A stretch of DNA of 41,423 bases from Candidatus Rifleibacteriota bacterium (GCA_012517355.1 JAAYVD010000011.1:1-41423), one strand, 5' to 3'. Numbered from the stretch's first letter, positions 7,544 to 16,931 are shown. The notes: generated by a model from the sequence alone, not told the origin. Numbers and translations are program-made.

Positions 7544-7784
7544 GATCGGACGGTTGTCGGAAGGGCCCCCCCGCCCCGCCACCGAGGGCGGCGAGAAACG
7601 CCAGCTTCGCGGACAGCCGGATGGCCGCCGAGGCCGAACCTCCCGCCGTGTCGGGAACGGGCGCTCGTGCGGCCCGAAGGGGCTTTCCCTCTCGATCGGT
7701 GGGCAGGGGGGGGCCTCCGGCCATCCGGCCATGGTGCCGCCAACCCTTTCTTTGAGCGGGGCGCCTGTCAACCGGAGGTGCCTG
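7544..7784. other. Intergenic region without a supported gene
   Basis: Upstream of the pyr promoter and before the transposase remnant I see no credible gene. A weak stem GGCCC/GGGGC followed by CTTT lies at 7671-7686. Its context (GGCCCGA-GGGGCTTTCC) recurs at 33588-33603, which may only reflect GC-rich composition. Confidence 0.4.
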
Positions 7785-8111
7785 ATGACCACTGCTCAGA
7801 AAAAGCTTGGAAAGCTGAGAAAGCGGGTTGCCCGATTCAAGAAGTTGTCGCGATTGCTCAAAAAGCTCTTGGCTCCGACCGTCGAGCGGGCTCTGCTCTT
7901 CCTCGACGAAAAGCTCCTCCCATCGACCTCCAACGCGGTCGAGCGGACCAACCGGCGATTTCGGAAAATGCAACGGGAGATCTATCGTGCCCGGACAACG
8001 ACCAGTATTCGCCAACGTGTGGCTCTCGACCTCCTGAGGGAAGCTCATCTTGCCACGAGATGCGAGGTGCTGCGGCTCCTGAGCCGGCAGCGGCTCACTT
8101 TCCTTGGCTGA
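7785..8111 (+). pseudogene. C-terminal remnant of a DDE-type transposase
   Basis: A 108-residue frame matches the C-terminal end of a transposase family by pattern: a basic helix (KKLGKLRKRVARFKK), LLFLDEKLLPSTSNAVERTN and RRFRKMQREIYR, then RVALDLLREA. The catalytic core that should precede it is missing, and no transposase-like frame is found in 7489-7784, so the element is 5'-truncated. The fragment happens to have GGAGG 7 bases before its first ATG and could still be translated. Just downstream, 8126-8147 resembles one end of a small inverted-repeat element at 39 kb and may be the surviving terminal repeat. IS family not assigned. Confidence 0.75.
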
Positions 8112-8125
8112 AGCCATCTGTACCC

Positions 8126-8147
8126 ATGCTAGAGTGTCGTTTTCAGA
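8126..8147. repeat. Putative IS terminal repeat next to the transposase remnant
   Basis: ATGCTAGAGTGTCGTTTTCAGA lacks 2 bases and differs at 1 base from the minus-strand sequence at 39075-39098 (ATGCTGGAGTGTCG followed by TTTTTTCAGA). It begins 14 bases past the transposase stop, where an IS end is expected. Confidence 0.5.
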
Positions 8148-8203
8148 AGGCAAATACGGAATTCCCGTATGAGTGTTTTCTTTTTGTGGACAACTGCGAA
8201 CGA

Positions 8204-8220
8204 CCAGATAAAATATCTGG
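8204..8220 (+). terminator. AT-rich hairpin in the leader of the large exported protein
   Basis: CCAGATA, loop AAA, TATCTGG forms a 7-bp perfect stem, followed a few bases later by ATTTTT. It lies 25 bases before the ATG at 8245. It could end readthrough from the transposase remnant or act as an attenuator or ribosome-access hairpin for the next gene. A second small palindrome (ATACGG/CCGTAT) lies at 8154-8170. Confidence 0.4.
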
Positions 8221-8244
8221 CGAAATTTTTCCTGGGAGGAAACC

Positions 8245-11200
8245 ATGGCTTGTTCCCGGCGGTTTTTGATGCATCTTTTCATCCCGGTGGTCCTGATATT
8301 GGCATGCGGTATCGACGGCTCTCCAGTCTTTGGCGACGAACTCCAAGAAGCCCAGGCCAAACTGACGATCGCCGAGGCGGCCAAGGATTTTTTGCTGAGA
8401 AGGCTCAGCATGTTCAACAACACGATCGACCAGTATGAAACGGCCCTGCAAGCTCTAAAGACCAAGCTCGACATCGAGGAGAAGGAGTTCCAGCATCTGA
8501 AAAACCGGCTGCGGGACCTCGACCAGCTGATTGCGAAGGTCAGGGCTCCCTACGATCTGGCCGAGGCCTATGCCAAATACAAGAAGTCGGCCAAGACCGT
8601 CCAGGATTTCAAGGAATACTTCTTCACCGTGCGCGGGCGCAAACCTGATCAGACCCAGATCGAGCAACGCCACATCGAAGAGGTGATCATCGAGAAGGAG
8701 ATCCGCAACAAAGCCGTGGTGGCCATCGGTCCGGCCCTGATCGAAATCGGCAAGCTCATCAACACCTTCGTCGACTTCAGTCGCAACAATGCCCCCGGCT
8801 CCATCCGGCTGCGGGAGATGGTCGATCCTTCCGACCTGTTTACCGCGCTCGAGAATCTGAGCGCGACCAAGAGCCATTGGTTCCAGGCATACAAAGCCAT
8901 TCAAATCGGGAAGGACGTCCTCGACACCTACTCGGCCTGGGCCGACAAGTTTGTCGATCCCTGCATCGACGTGGCCAGCAAGGTGGCCAACGAAGCCAAG
9001 ATCATGTCCAGGGAGACCATGGACTATATCTGGTCAAAGGTCGAGCGGCCGCTCCAATTCGTGCCGCAGATCGGCATGATCCTCGTCCAGAAGCGAGTCG
9101 GCGCCATGGCCGAGGCCATGATCAATGAGGCCAACCAATGCCTGTATGGGACACCGGACCGGGAAAAGACCTTCCAATATGCCACCCAGGCCAAAGAAAA
9201 CCTGAGCGAGACGCTGCAGTCCGTCGAAAAGCGGTTCCTGGTGGTGCAGAACGAATACCAGAAGCTGAACCAGGTTCTCCAGAGCAGCAAGAACCGTCAG
9301 CAGGAAATCATCTCCGAATACCGGCAAATCCTGGCCGAAATCGAAAACCTCGAACAGCAGATCAGTGATCTCAAGGTCAAGGAACGGAAGAAGGCGGCCC
9401 AGCAAGAGAACAAGGACCAACCGGCCCCCACGGGCAAGATCACCGAGACGATCGCCAGACTGAACGCCGACTCCCTCAAGCTGGCCCTGGATGAACCGAC
9501 CATGGCCCTCCTCCCTGACACGAAGCGAAAGGCTGTTATCTCCTACGAGATCCGCCGCGAGGACGAGAAAGGAAACCGTCGCACCCTGGTCAACGAGGGG
9601 GGAAACCTATTCAGTGAAGGTGCGGTCACCTTGAGGGGACTCGAGGTCAAACCACGGGCGCCAGGTCAGGGGTCCGTCCACGTCCAATGCAACGACGACA
9701 TGCAGACCCTCCACTTTGAAGCGATCGCCCTGGAAGGAATCGAGGTCAAAGGTCTGCCCAAGGAAGTCGCTTTCATCCACACCAGTCAAAAAACCTACCG
9801 CGGTTGGGTCGAAGCCCGGTTCACCAACGGCAAGACCACCTTCACCCGCAAAGTGCCGACCACCCAACTGGAATTTTTTAAAGAAGATGTCAAGGGATCG
9901 GTGGGCGAAATCATTCTTAAAGGCGATGAGTTCATAGTGATGGGGGGATTGGGGTACGGGCCGGCCAAAGTCACCATCCGCCTGCGCTGGGCCGAGGACA
10001 TCAAAACGTCCTTCGAAGTCAAGACCAGCTCTTTCTGCACCCTCGAATGGAAAGAACCCGATGTGGTCGCGCCAGCCAACGTCCTTGGGCAGAACGAGTT
10101 CCCCGTCCTTGTCGGCACCCCCTTCAACATCAAGCTGGAGGCAATCGGCGCGGTCGATATGTCGAAGTATCGGGTCAAGATCGATGTCCGCGAGGGGAAA
10201 GGGGTCAAGGTTTCCTTCCCCGAGAGGATGAATCGAACCTCGGAGGGATGGGGTGGACAGGGGAGCATTCGGTTCGATCCAAACGGAGTTCCCCTGGTCT
10301 TCGATGGGCCCCGCCCCAACCTCCCCCGCTTTATCGCCACCCTCAACGTCATGGATGAGGAAAACAACACCGTCTATTCGGAGGCCCTTCCGCGGTTGAT
10401 CGGGTTCGCCCAGGTCACCGAGCTCGAATTCGGCCGCAAGCTCGGCGGCAGCGGTGGGGCCGAACTGCTGGCCGTCGACCTGTTCGCCCCGGCGAAGAAA
10501 GAGCACTGGGATTTCGGGGTCGGCATGATCCTCAAAACCGCCGATGGGCGGACGGTGGTGGCGCCGCCGACGGCCTGCTACATCGACCAGGGGAACTGTC
10601 CCTATCCGCTCGATGCCAAGGGCGCGTTCCTGCAACCCGAATACATGGATGCGCTTTCCCCGCACCAGAGCGGGCGGTTCCAGCTCACGGCCGGGCCGCT
10701 CCCGGCCGTCTGGGCCAAACGGGGTCTCCTGCTGGGTGCCACCGAATGCCTGCCTCCCGACACGCTTCCGGTCACCCTGAACGTCCTGCGGGCCTTCCAG
10801 ATGCAGACCGCCCAGGGCACCAAGACCATTCTGCGCAACCACGGCCCCGCGCCGATGGCCAGCTTCAAGGCCCAGTGGCGCCGGATCGGGGGACTGTCCG
10901 AGACCACCTCCTTCGCCCAGAACGGCGAGTTTTGGGAAAGCACCACCAGCTTCCAGAGCGGGCTCATGGAAGTGAAGGTGCTCAACGCCCAGGGGAAGGA
11001 GGTCGCCCTTCTCGACCTGAAGAACCTGCAGAAAGTCGATGTGCGGGAAGCCGATCGTGCCTCGCTTGCCGCCGAACCTTTCCCGCCGGTGGCGCCGGGC
11101 GGCAATGTGGCGATTCCGGTCGTGGTTTCGGCGGCCACGACCGGCCAGGATGCCCCCCATCGCCTCCAGCTGTCGACCACCCACCCGCATCTCACCATTC

Positions 11201-12240
11201 CCCGGGCGATCATCCCGCTCGGTCAGGATCCTCGCGGGCACCGCGTCTATCCCGTGGTCCAGGCCGGTCGGCAAGCCCGACCAGGATCGCAGCTGCCGGT
11301 CGAGATGGTCCTGGAAGCGGAGCCCCGGGTCGGTGAATGGGTGACCGCAGCCCGGCTGACGGTTCAGATTCCGGTGGCGGGCGAGCCGGGAGACGCCACC
11401 TCCCTGTCCGACGCCTTGGGCCAGGCCGGTGGAGTGCCGCCGATGATGCCGGCCGCCGCCGGTCAACCCGCCGCCCCGCCGCCAGCCGGGCCCGTCCCGC
11501 CGGGCGGGCCGGCCGACTGGGATTTCGAACTGGCCCAGGTGGTTCCCGGGCAGGGCAACAATCCCTTCGATGCGGTCGATCCAGTGGCCCCGACGGCTGT
11601 TTCGGTCCCGGGTGATGGAGTGACCTCTCCCCGCACACCTCAGTCCGATTCCACCGGCACCGGGACGGGAACGGGAACCGGTTCTGGCAGCGGAACTGGG
11701 ACCGGAACTGGGACCGGAACCGGGACGGGAACAGGAACAGGAACGGGAACCGGGACAGGAACCAGTACGGGAGGCGGTGGCACGGCGAAACCCGTGACCG
11801 GGTCGATCGCCTTCGGCGCCAACACCGGATTCAATTCGGCCATGCAGGTTCAGTATGGCTTGATCGCCGGCATCGAGATCGACCCCAACACTGCCCAGAA
11901 TGGGTATCTGCGGAATGACGGGGCAGGCAATGCCCTCATCCTGCAGACTCCACCCAACGGTCCCGGCAATCCCACCGACGACATCGAGCTGTTCCCCGAC
12001 TATGGCGGCATCAGTCAGGGCGGCAGTTGGGATTTCGACGGCAAGAGCTTCACCACCAGATTCACCGACGGTGGCAGCCCCATTATCACCCCCGGCCAGA
12101 GCTACACGATCAACATGGTCTCGGTAGCCGGTCGCAAGGTGCGCCTGCAACTGCGCGTCTCATCCACCGGCAAAGAGCCGACTGACCGGCGCCCGGGCGA
12201 CCTGACCCTGATCATCGAAGATTCGGAGAAGACGCAATGA
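8245..12240 (+). CDS. Giant exported coiled-coil protein with Gly-Thr tract, function unknown
   Basis: A 1331-residue protein I do not recognise. The ATG has GGGAGG 5 bases upstream. A hydrophobic N-terminal segment (LFIPVVLILACGI) is a signal peptide; the ILAC at 18-21 could be a lipobox, so lipoprotein anchoring is possible. Residues about 32-105 and 310-395 are charged, heptad-rich coiled coil. Between them is a helical section (SKVANEAKIMSRETMDYIW). Residues about 430-1080 look like successive beta-sandwich modules. A Pro/Ala linker leads to a (GT)n tract around residues 1137-1175 and a C-terminal beta domain of about 145 residues. The 5' third has a lower GC content than the surrounding genes, hinting at a different origin. 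The stop overlaps the next start as ATGA, so it is coupled to the small exported protein and barrel gene downstream. Confidence 0.85.
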   Translation: MACSRRFLMHLFIPVVLILACGIDGSPVFGDELQEAQAKLTIAEAAKDFLLRRLSMFNNTIDQYETALQALKTKLDIEEKEFQHLKNRLRDLDQLIAKVRAPYDLAEAYAKYKKSAKTVQDFKEYFFTVRGRKPDQTQIEQRHIEEVIIEKEIRNKAVVAIGPALIEIGKLINTFVDFSRNNAPGSIRLREMVDPSDLFTALENLSATKSHWFQAYKAIQIGKDVLDTYSAWADKFVDPCIDVASKVANEAKIMSRETMDYIWSKVERPLQFVPQIGMILVQKRVGAMAEAMINEANQCLYGTPDREKTFQYATQAKENLSETLQSVEKRFLVVQNEYQKLNQVLQSSKNRQQEIISEYRQILAEIENLEQQISDLKVKERKKAAQQENKDQPAPTGKITETIARLNADSLKLALDEPTMALLPDTKRKAVISYEIRREDEKGNRRTLVNEGGNLFSEGAVTLRGLEVKPRAPGQGSVHVQCNDDMQTLHFEAIALEGIEVKGLPKEVAFIHTSQKTYRGWVEARFTNGKTTFTRKVPTTQLEFFKEDVKGSVGEIILKGDEFIVMGGLGYGPAKVTIRLRWAEDIKTSFEVKTSSFCTLEWKEPDVVAPANVLGQNEFPVLVGTPFNIKLEAIGAVDMSKYRVKIDVREGKGVKVSFPERMNRTSEGWGGQGSIRFDPNGVPLVFDGPRPNLPRFIATLNVMDEENNTVYSEALPRLIGFAQVTELEFGRKLGGSGGAELLAVDLFAPAKKEHWDFGVGMILKTADGRTVVAPPTACYIDQGNCPYPLDAKGAFLQPEYMDALSPHQSGRFQLTAGPLPAVWAKRGLLLGATECLPPDTLPVTLNVLRAFQMQTAQGTKTILRNHGPAPMASFKAQWRRIGGLSETTSFAQNGEFWESTTSFQSGLMEVKVLNAQGKEVALLDLKNLQKVDVREADRASLAAEPFPPVAPGGNVAIPVVVSAATTGQDAPHRLQLSTTHPHLTIPRAIIPLGQDPRGHRVYPVVQAGRQARPGSQLPVEMVLEAEPRVGEWVTAARLTVQIPVAGEPGDATSLSDALGQAGGVPPMMPAAAGQPAAPPPAGPVPPGGPADWDFELAQVVPGQGNNPFDAVDPVAPTAVSVPGDGVTSPRTPQSDSTGTGTGTGTGSGSGTGTGTGTGTGTGTGTGTGTGTGTSTGGGGTAKPVTGSIAFGANTGFNSAMQVQYGLIAGIEIDPNTAQNGYLRNDGAGNALILQTPPNGPGNPTDDIELFPDYGGISQGGSWDFDGKSFTTRFTDGGSPIITPGQSYTINMVSVAGRKVRLQLRVSSTGKEPTDRRPGDLTLIIEDSEKTQ
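11656..11783 (+). repeat. Degenerate hexanucleotide repeat coding for (Gly-Thr)n
   Basis: About twenty GGNACN-type units (GGAACN, GGGACN, a few TCTGGC) encode an almost uninterrupted Gly-Thr/Gly-Ser tract. The array is in frame in every copy, so length change by slippage would vary the linker without breaking the gene. It separates the main body from the C-terminal domain. Confidence 0.9.
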
Positions 12241-12836
12241 ACCGCTCATCCGCCTCCCTCGTGCTCCTAGCCCTCCTCCTCATCCTCGTCATCACGGCCG
12301 GCGGCCTGTTGCCGGCGGCCTGGGCCGAGTTCCGGTCCATGCAGCCGATCGCCACCCCCCGTCAGACCTGGTCGCAAGAGGCGGCCGGCGATGCCGCCGC
12401 GGCAGGGGCACCCCCCACTGCCGTGCGCCCGACGCCCGAAGTCGAGAAACTGGCCCAGGAAGCCCGTTCGCGGGCACCGCAACTGGCCCGGGAGGCCATG
12501 CAACGCCTGGTTCTGTCCTGGAACCAGGGCGACGCCGCCCGCCATCTGAGCAGCGATTTCGTCGACCGCGAGCGGTTCCTCACCTCCTGGGACGGCCAGG
12601 TGCCACGCGATGCGCGCGTGCGCCTGCTCTCGGTCGAGGGGGTCCAACCCCTGGACCAGGATAACCGGCTCGAGGGGTCACCCCCGACCCTGCTGCACGT
12701 CAACACACGCATTTCGGTGCGGGCCACCACCCAGGTCGAGTACAACGACCCGCAGCGCGGTTTCCAGCGCCGCGAAGGCCGCAACGAGTATATCTTCCGC
12801 ATCCGGCAGCGGATTCCGCTGACCGCGGGAAAGTGA
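12237..12836 (+). CDS. Small exported protein, NTF2-like fold possible
   Basis: A 199-residue protein starting inside the stop of the giant gene (ATGA), hence translationally coupled. Residues 1-30 are a classic Sec signal (LVLLALLLILVITAGGLLPAAWA). A Pro/Ala-rich spacer follows. A compact domain from about residue 78 then reads AREAMQRLVLSWNQGDAARH and later VRLLSVEGV, RISVRATTQVEY and NEYIFRIRQRI. One long helix with WNQGD then several beta strands resembles NTF2/SnoaL-like or Tim44-like calcium-free domains, which is inference from pattern only. Its position between the giant exported protein and the barrel suggests that the three form an envelope-associated assembly. Confidence 0.8.
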   Translation: MNRSSASLVLLALLLILVITAGGLLPAAWAEFRSMQPIATPRQTWSQEAAGDAAAAGAPPTAVRPTPEVEKLAQEARSRAPQLAREAMQRLVLSWNQGDAARHLSSDFVDRERFLTSWDGQVPRDARVRLLSVEGVQPLDQDNRLEGSPPTLLHVNTRISVRATTQVEYNDPQRGFQRREGRNEYIFRIRQRIPLTAGK

Positions 12837-12848
12837 GGCCAGGCCATC

Positions 12849-15071
12849 ATGTCGTTCCCCACCCCCCGTTCTTCCTTCCCCCTTCCGCCCAGGCCTGACC
12901 ACCGTTCGCCCCGTTCGGCCCGGGTGCTCGGCCTGCTGCTCGGGCTCGCCATCCTGCTGGCGGCGGGCACCCCCCCGGGACGGGCCGCGCCTGGTGAGTG
13001 GCGCTTGTCAGGGGACACCCTGCTCCGCACCGAGGAGTATCGTTCCCTCGGCGATCCCACCAGCGTGCCATACGCCATCACGGGCCGACACACCTACCAG
13101 AACCTGAACTTCCAGTTGTCGCAGGAGAACTCACCCTACGACCGCTGGCTGATCGAATACGCCGGACTGTGGAACAATTCGCAGTACCGCAGCCGCTTCT
13201 GGGGCGGCGAGACCGAGCGGTTCCGGCTGCTGCGCGAGAAAGGCGACGCCGGCCTGCCCTACCGGTTCGAAGCCGGCGACATCTACGCCAACTTCAGCAC
13301 CCGCACCCTGCAACGGTCGCTCAAGGGGCTGGTCCTCGAGCTGCAACCCCGCGGCACCGGCCGCCGGTTGACGCATTCCGTACAGGTCGTCTACGGCCGG
13401 TCGCAACCCGACTGGAAATACCTGCATGAGAGCCACGACCGCACCGCCGGGGTGTCCTGGCTCTTCCAGGACGAGAAGCGCTTCCGCGCCGCCCTCAGCT
13501 CGGTCTGGAACGGCCGCGACGCCGCTGTCACCACCGGCGCCCTCGACCGGCGCCAGAACGTCACCAGCTTTGCCTTCGAGCGCCGCCTGCCCGCGTTTGG
13601 CCAGGGTGTGCTGGAAGGCGAACTGGCCCGGTTCCATGGGGACCACGACGGCAGCACCGGCCCCGCCTCGGGCCAGGACCGGGATGACTGGGCGCGGTTC
13701 CTGCAATTGATGGGAGGAGTGCGCGACTTCCAGTACCGGCTGCGCTATGAGTGCCAGGGGGCTGACTTCCGGCCGGTCGGGGGCAGCGTCTCGGCCGACC
13801 GCCGCTCGCTCGAAGGGTTCCTCACCTGGAACCTCCGGGAAGGCCGCAGCGCGGTGCTGCGCATGCAACGGTTCGAAGACGGCTGGACCACCGACAACAC
13901 CCGGCGCACCCACCTGTCGGGTCTGACCCTGCGCGGCCCGCTCGATGTGGCGCGGCGCCTGAATGCCGGCCTGAACCTCTTCTCGGAGCATCTGTCCGAC
14001 GAGAAAGACACCCTGCGGCAGACGACCAGGGGCTTCAACGCCGACCTGAACCGCACCATCAGCCCCCAAATGTCGGCCCGGGCTGGGCTGACCATGCGTC
14101 TCACCGACAATGCCCGCAACGACGCGGCCGACAACCGCCTGACCCAGGTGACGGCCGGGTTCGACCGGTCGGTCGACCTGTTCACCTGCCCCGGCCGTCT
14201 CGCCATCGACATCGGGCAGCGGCTCATCGACCAGGGCGGGGAGGACAGCCGCGAGTGGTTCCCGGCCCTCGGCCTGTCGCTGAGCAAGAAGGAGCACGAC
14301 CTCGGCTTCTACTACCGGTTCCAGCGCCAGGATCGCCCCAACCCGCTGCGGGTCGACGTCGACACCGCCGACCTGTCCGCCCGCTACGCCTGGCGCAAGG
14401 GCGACCATCAGGCCGGCATCGACTACCTGCAGGTGCGGCGGCGCGACTCGAACGGGGTCTGGAGCCGCGGCCACCAGACCTCGTTCTGGTATCAATACGC
14501 GTTCGACACCATCTTCGGCCGCCGCCCGGTGATGGTGGCCGCCGCCCCCGGCACGCCGGTGGCCGGCGCCGGCCGCCCGGTCGATCTGTGGGCCGGTCTG
14601 GCGCTGGGTGAATCGTTCGCCGTGGCGCTCGACCAGGCCCGCGGCAAACTGGGCCAGGAGTCCCGCACCTGGAACCGGAACGTCATCTTCGAAACCACCC
14701 GGCTCGACGAGGTGGCCCAGCGGCAACGCCTGGTGCTGACCAACGAAGGCGACCGGCTGGCCCGGCTGACCTTGCTGATCGACGCCGACGACGCCACCGG
14801 GTTCGACGTCTTCGAGCGGGTGCGGCGCATCCTGCTCGAGCGGTTCGGCGCCCCCGCCGAGACCTACGAGGTCGGCCGGCCCGGGCCCGATCTGGCCGCC
14901 GAGGTCCAGCTCGGCCAGGTGATTCGGGCCATGGAATGGCGCCTGCCCGAGGGCGTGCTGCGCCTGACCATGCCGCGCCGGCTCGACGGTCGCCTGAAGA
15001 TCGAGGTGGCGCTGGCCGATTCCTTCCCGCCGTTGCGCGCCAACGACTGGGGGCTCGATCTGATCGACTGA
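12849..15071 (+). CDS. Probable outer-membrane beta-barrel protein
   Basis: A 740-residue exported protein. The N-terminus has a long Ser/Pro/Arg-rich n-region and the hydrophobic core LGLLLGLAILLAAGTPP, with cleavage likely after GRAA. Residues about 50-540 consist of alternating 8-12 residue amphipathic strands with aromatic ends (e.g. YRLRYECQGADFRP, DLGFYYRFQRQDRP, QTSFWYQYAFDTIF), the usual look of a large outer-membrane barrel. From about residue 575 a soluble C-terminal domain of about 165 residues follows (DLWAGLALGESFAVALDQAR; VRRILLERFGAPAETYEV). That tail is not barrel-like and could be a periplasmic or surface module. The gene is 12 bases after the small exported protein and is followed by a strong terminator, so it ends the three-gene unit. 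No family name can be given. Confidence 0.8.
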   Translation: MSFPTPRSSFPLPPRPDHRSPRSARVLGLLLGLAILLAAGTPPGRAAPGEWRLSGDTLLRTEEYRSLGDPTSVPYAITGRHTYQNLNFQLSQENSPYDRWLIEYAGLWNNSQYRSRFWGGETERFRLLREKGDAGLPYRFEAGDIYANFSTRTLQRSLKGLVLELQPRGTGRRLTHSVQVVYGRSQPDWKYLHESHDRTAGVSWLFQDEKRFRAALSSVWNGRDAAVTTGALDRRQNVTSFAFERRLPAFGQGVLEGELARFHGDHDGSTGPASGQDRDDWARFLQLMGGVRDFQYRLRYECQGADFRPVGGSVSADRRSLEGFLTWNLREGRSAVLRMQRFEDGWTTDNTRRTHLSGLTLRGPLDVARRLNAGLNLFSEHLSDEKDTLRQTTRGFNADLNRTISPQMSARAGLTMRLTDNARNDAADNRLTQVTAGFDRSVDLFTCPGRLAIDIGQRLIDQGGEDSREWFPALGLSLSKKEHDLGFYYRFQRQDRPNPLRVDVDTADLSARYAWRKGDHQAGIDYLQVRRRDSNGVWSRGHQTSFWYQYAFDTIFGRRPVMVAAAPGTPVAGAGRPVDLWAGLALGESFAVALDQARGKLGQESRTWNRNVIFETTRLDEVAQRQRLVLTNEGDRLARLTLLIDADDATGFDVFERVRRILLERFGAPAETYEVGRPGPDLAAEVQLGQVIRAMEWRLPEGVLRLTMPRRLDGRLKIEVALADSFPPLRANDWGLDLID

Positions 15072-15090
15072 TCAGCCTCCCCGTTCATCG

Positions 15091-15120
15091 CAACGGCCCC
15101 CACGTTCGTGGGGGCCGTTG
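15091..15120 (+). terminator. Strong rho-independent terminator of the envelope cluster
   Basis: A 13-bp perfect stem CAACGGCCCCCAC/GTGGGGGCCGTTG with loop GTTC, followed by GCTTTA, 19 bases past the stop at 15071. A second hairpin (GGCCCG/CGGGCC) lies at about 15132-15150, just before the insertion sequence. Confidence 0.85.
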
Positions 15121-15218
15121 GCTTTATGACGTGGGCCCGGAGATCGGGCCAATGCTCAAACAGGAGTGTACGAACAACGCGACCACGGGTTGGCCAAAAG
15201 CCTCTAGAGAAGCCTATC

Positions 15219-16931
15219 TCAGTGTCCCAGAGCGCGTAGGACCCCACTGCCGTCGATCTCACGATTGAACGCGCGTAGGACTTCAGCTTGGGTCTTCGAG
15301 GGAGTCTCGAGGGATCGACGCGGGTTGCGCGCGCCAGCCGGGATCGCCAAGATGGAGTGGAGGTGTTGCATGTCCGCCATCACGTCGGCTGCAGTGCGCT
15401 GGATCCCAGTTCGGCGGAGGCGCAGTTCCAGGCGTCGCAGATAGGTCATGGCTGCGACGCAGGTGAACAGGTGACACTGGATCTTGCTGTCAGTCCAGTG
15501 ACGGATGGGTTGGACCCCGACGAGGTCATCGTCCTTGGTCTGTCGAAAGCACTGCTCGATTTCGAATCGGTCGAGACTGGCACTGACGATCTCGGTCGTG
15601 GTCCAGTCATGGTTGTCGGTGACGATGAGGTTCTTGCCGAACATCCGTTCGCGCTGTTGCGTGCGATGCGCTGACTTCGCAAAGGTCATGGCCATCTGGC
15701 CGTCCTCGGTCGAGAATGTCAGTTCATACAGATCGGTTGGCAGGTGCAGACCTTCACAGCGAGCGACATACCGGTCGCGGATGGCCTCGGCATCCCTCCA
15801 CTGAGGTGCGTTCTCGCGCACCTTGGCCCGCATGGCCAGCAGATCCTCCCGGAGGGTGTCGAGCTTGCGCTCGAATTCGTGCTGCTGCTTTCTCTGTGTT
15901 CGCGGGTTGAACGTCATGACCACCGTGCGCTTCTTGCCCCACAGATCCATTTGAGTGCGATAGACCTTCAGGTGGTCGTCGTCATCGCGCTGTTTCTGAG
16001 ACAGCGCCTCGGTCAATGGTTCGTATTGCTCGAGAGGGACGGCTGCCAGGGTCTCGGCGAAGTGCAGCGAATAGGTGGTCACAAAGCGAATATCCCGCGT
16101 TGCATCAATGATCGCGTAGTTGTCGGCCGAGTTCATGCCCTTATCGACGACGACAGTCAGCCTTTCCTTCTCGGTGGTTCCGCGCAGGAACGACTTCGCC
16201 TGGTCCAGGATGCCTTGAAAGACCCGGCTGTCATGCAAGTTGCCGGGGTAGACCACATAGTGTCGCGGCAACCGCGTCCCACGACCGATGAGGAGGCCAA
16301 GCCCCACTTGTCGCAGATTGTCGCGGCCCTCCTTGTTTTTGCCCCGCCGCGCCAGATTTGATGGCGTCTTTGACGCCATGAAGATGAAGTAGTTGGTCGT
16401 GTCAAACAACAGGCAGTCGGCCTCTGCCTTCTCAGCGCCCCATACCCGATCGAAGAACCGGCGCGCGATCTCACCCAGTTGCTCTTCCGTGACCCGGTGC
16501 CACTTGTCCCAGTAGTGCTGACTGGTCAACTGCCCGACATCCACGGGTCGGATTTCCTGGACCGCGGTTCGTGAATACCACTGTGGCAGTTGGTTCTTGC
16601 TGACGGCCTCGACCATGCGATTGAGAACGGCATAGCGAAAGTACTCGCCGACCGACGGCCCTGTTTCGCGCTTGGAGGTGGGCACGACCTCGTCGACGAT
16701 GCCGGCGATATCCACATCCTGATCGATTTGGTCTGCAAGCCAGAGCGCCCCCCACTTGTTGACGATGAGCCGGCGGTCACCGTCGTCGCCGCCCTTGGCC
16801 AGTTGAGCAACCTTCTCCGGCGAACCCAGGTAGACCTGTGAAACCACCTTCGGCTTGCCGTTAACCCGGGCAATCTCACGGACGTAGAGATAGGGTCTTC
16901 CCTTCTTGGTCTTGATATGGAAATGAGCCAT
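15219..16931 (-). CDS. IS1634-like (IS4 superfamily) transposase
   Basis: A 570-residue DDE transposase that looks full length. The N-terminus HFHIKTKKGRPYLYVRE and VVSQVYLG is typical of the IS1634 group. The catalytic acidic residues fall in LLFDTTNYFIF (first Asp), LTVVVDKGMNS (second Asp) and DRFEIEQCFRQTKDDDLV (Glu, with the YREK-like region). The insertion-domain pattern is consistent with DDE_Tnp_1. The ATG at 16931 (MAHFHIK) is preferred to the upstream Met at 16967, because a promoter-like TTGACA/TACGCT pair at 16938-16967 occupies that stretch. No Shine-Dalgarno precedes it, so the mRNA may be leaderless. Base and codon use are less GC-extreme than neighbouring genes, as expected of a recent arrival. 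Confidence 0.9.
   Translation of the reverse strand: MAHFHIKTKKGRPYLYVREIARVNGKPKVVSQVYLGSPEKVAQLAKGGDDGDRRLIVNKWGALWLADQIDQDVDIAGIVDEVVPTSKRETGPSVGEYFRYAVLNRMVEAVSKNQLPQWYSRTAVQEIRPVDVGQLTSQHYWDKWHRVTEEQLGEIARRFFDRVWGAEKAEADCLLFDTTNYFIFMASKTPSNLARRGKNKEGRDNLRQVGLGLLIGRGTRLPRHYVVYPGNLHDSRVFQGILDQAKSFLRGTTEKERLTVVVDKGMNSADNYAIIDATRDIRFVTTYSLHFAETLAAVPLEQYEPLTEALSQKQRDDDDHLKVYRTQMDLWGKKRTVVMTFNPRTQRKQQHEFERKLDTLREDLLAMRAKVRENAPQWRDAEAIRDRYVARCEGLHLPTDLYELTFSTEDGQMAMTFAKSAHRTQQRERMFGKNLIVTDNHDWTTTEIVSASLDRFEIEQCFRQTKDDDLVGVQPIRHWTDSKIQCHLFTCVAAMTYLRRLELRLRRTGIQRTAADVMADMQHLHSILAIPAGARNPRRSLETPSKTQAEVLRAFNREIDGSGVLRALGH

Noticed and set aside
7671-7686. GGCCCGA-GGGGCTTTCC shared with 33588-33603 as a dispersed repeat
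   Set aside because: Only about 18 bases of very GC-rich sequence match, with no extension; chance or weak terminators explain it.
11656-11783. Repeat array that might be a CRISPR or other spacer array
   Set aside because: The units are contiguous 6-base codon pairs with no spacers, inside a coding frame.
9607-12150. Minus-strand frame of 847 codons opposite the giant exported protein
   Set aside because: The plus strand has a signal peptide, ribosome site and domain structure; the antisense product has only compositional bias.
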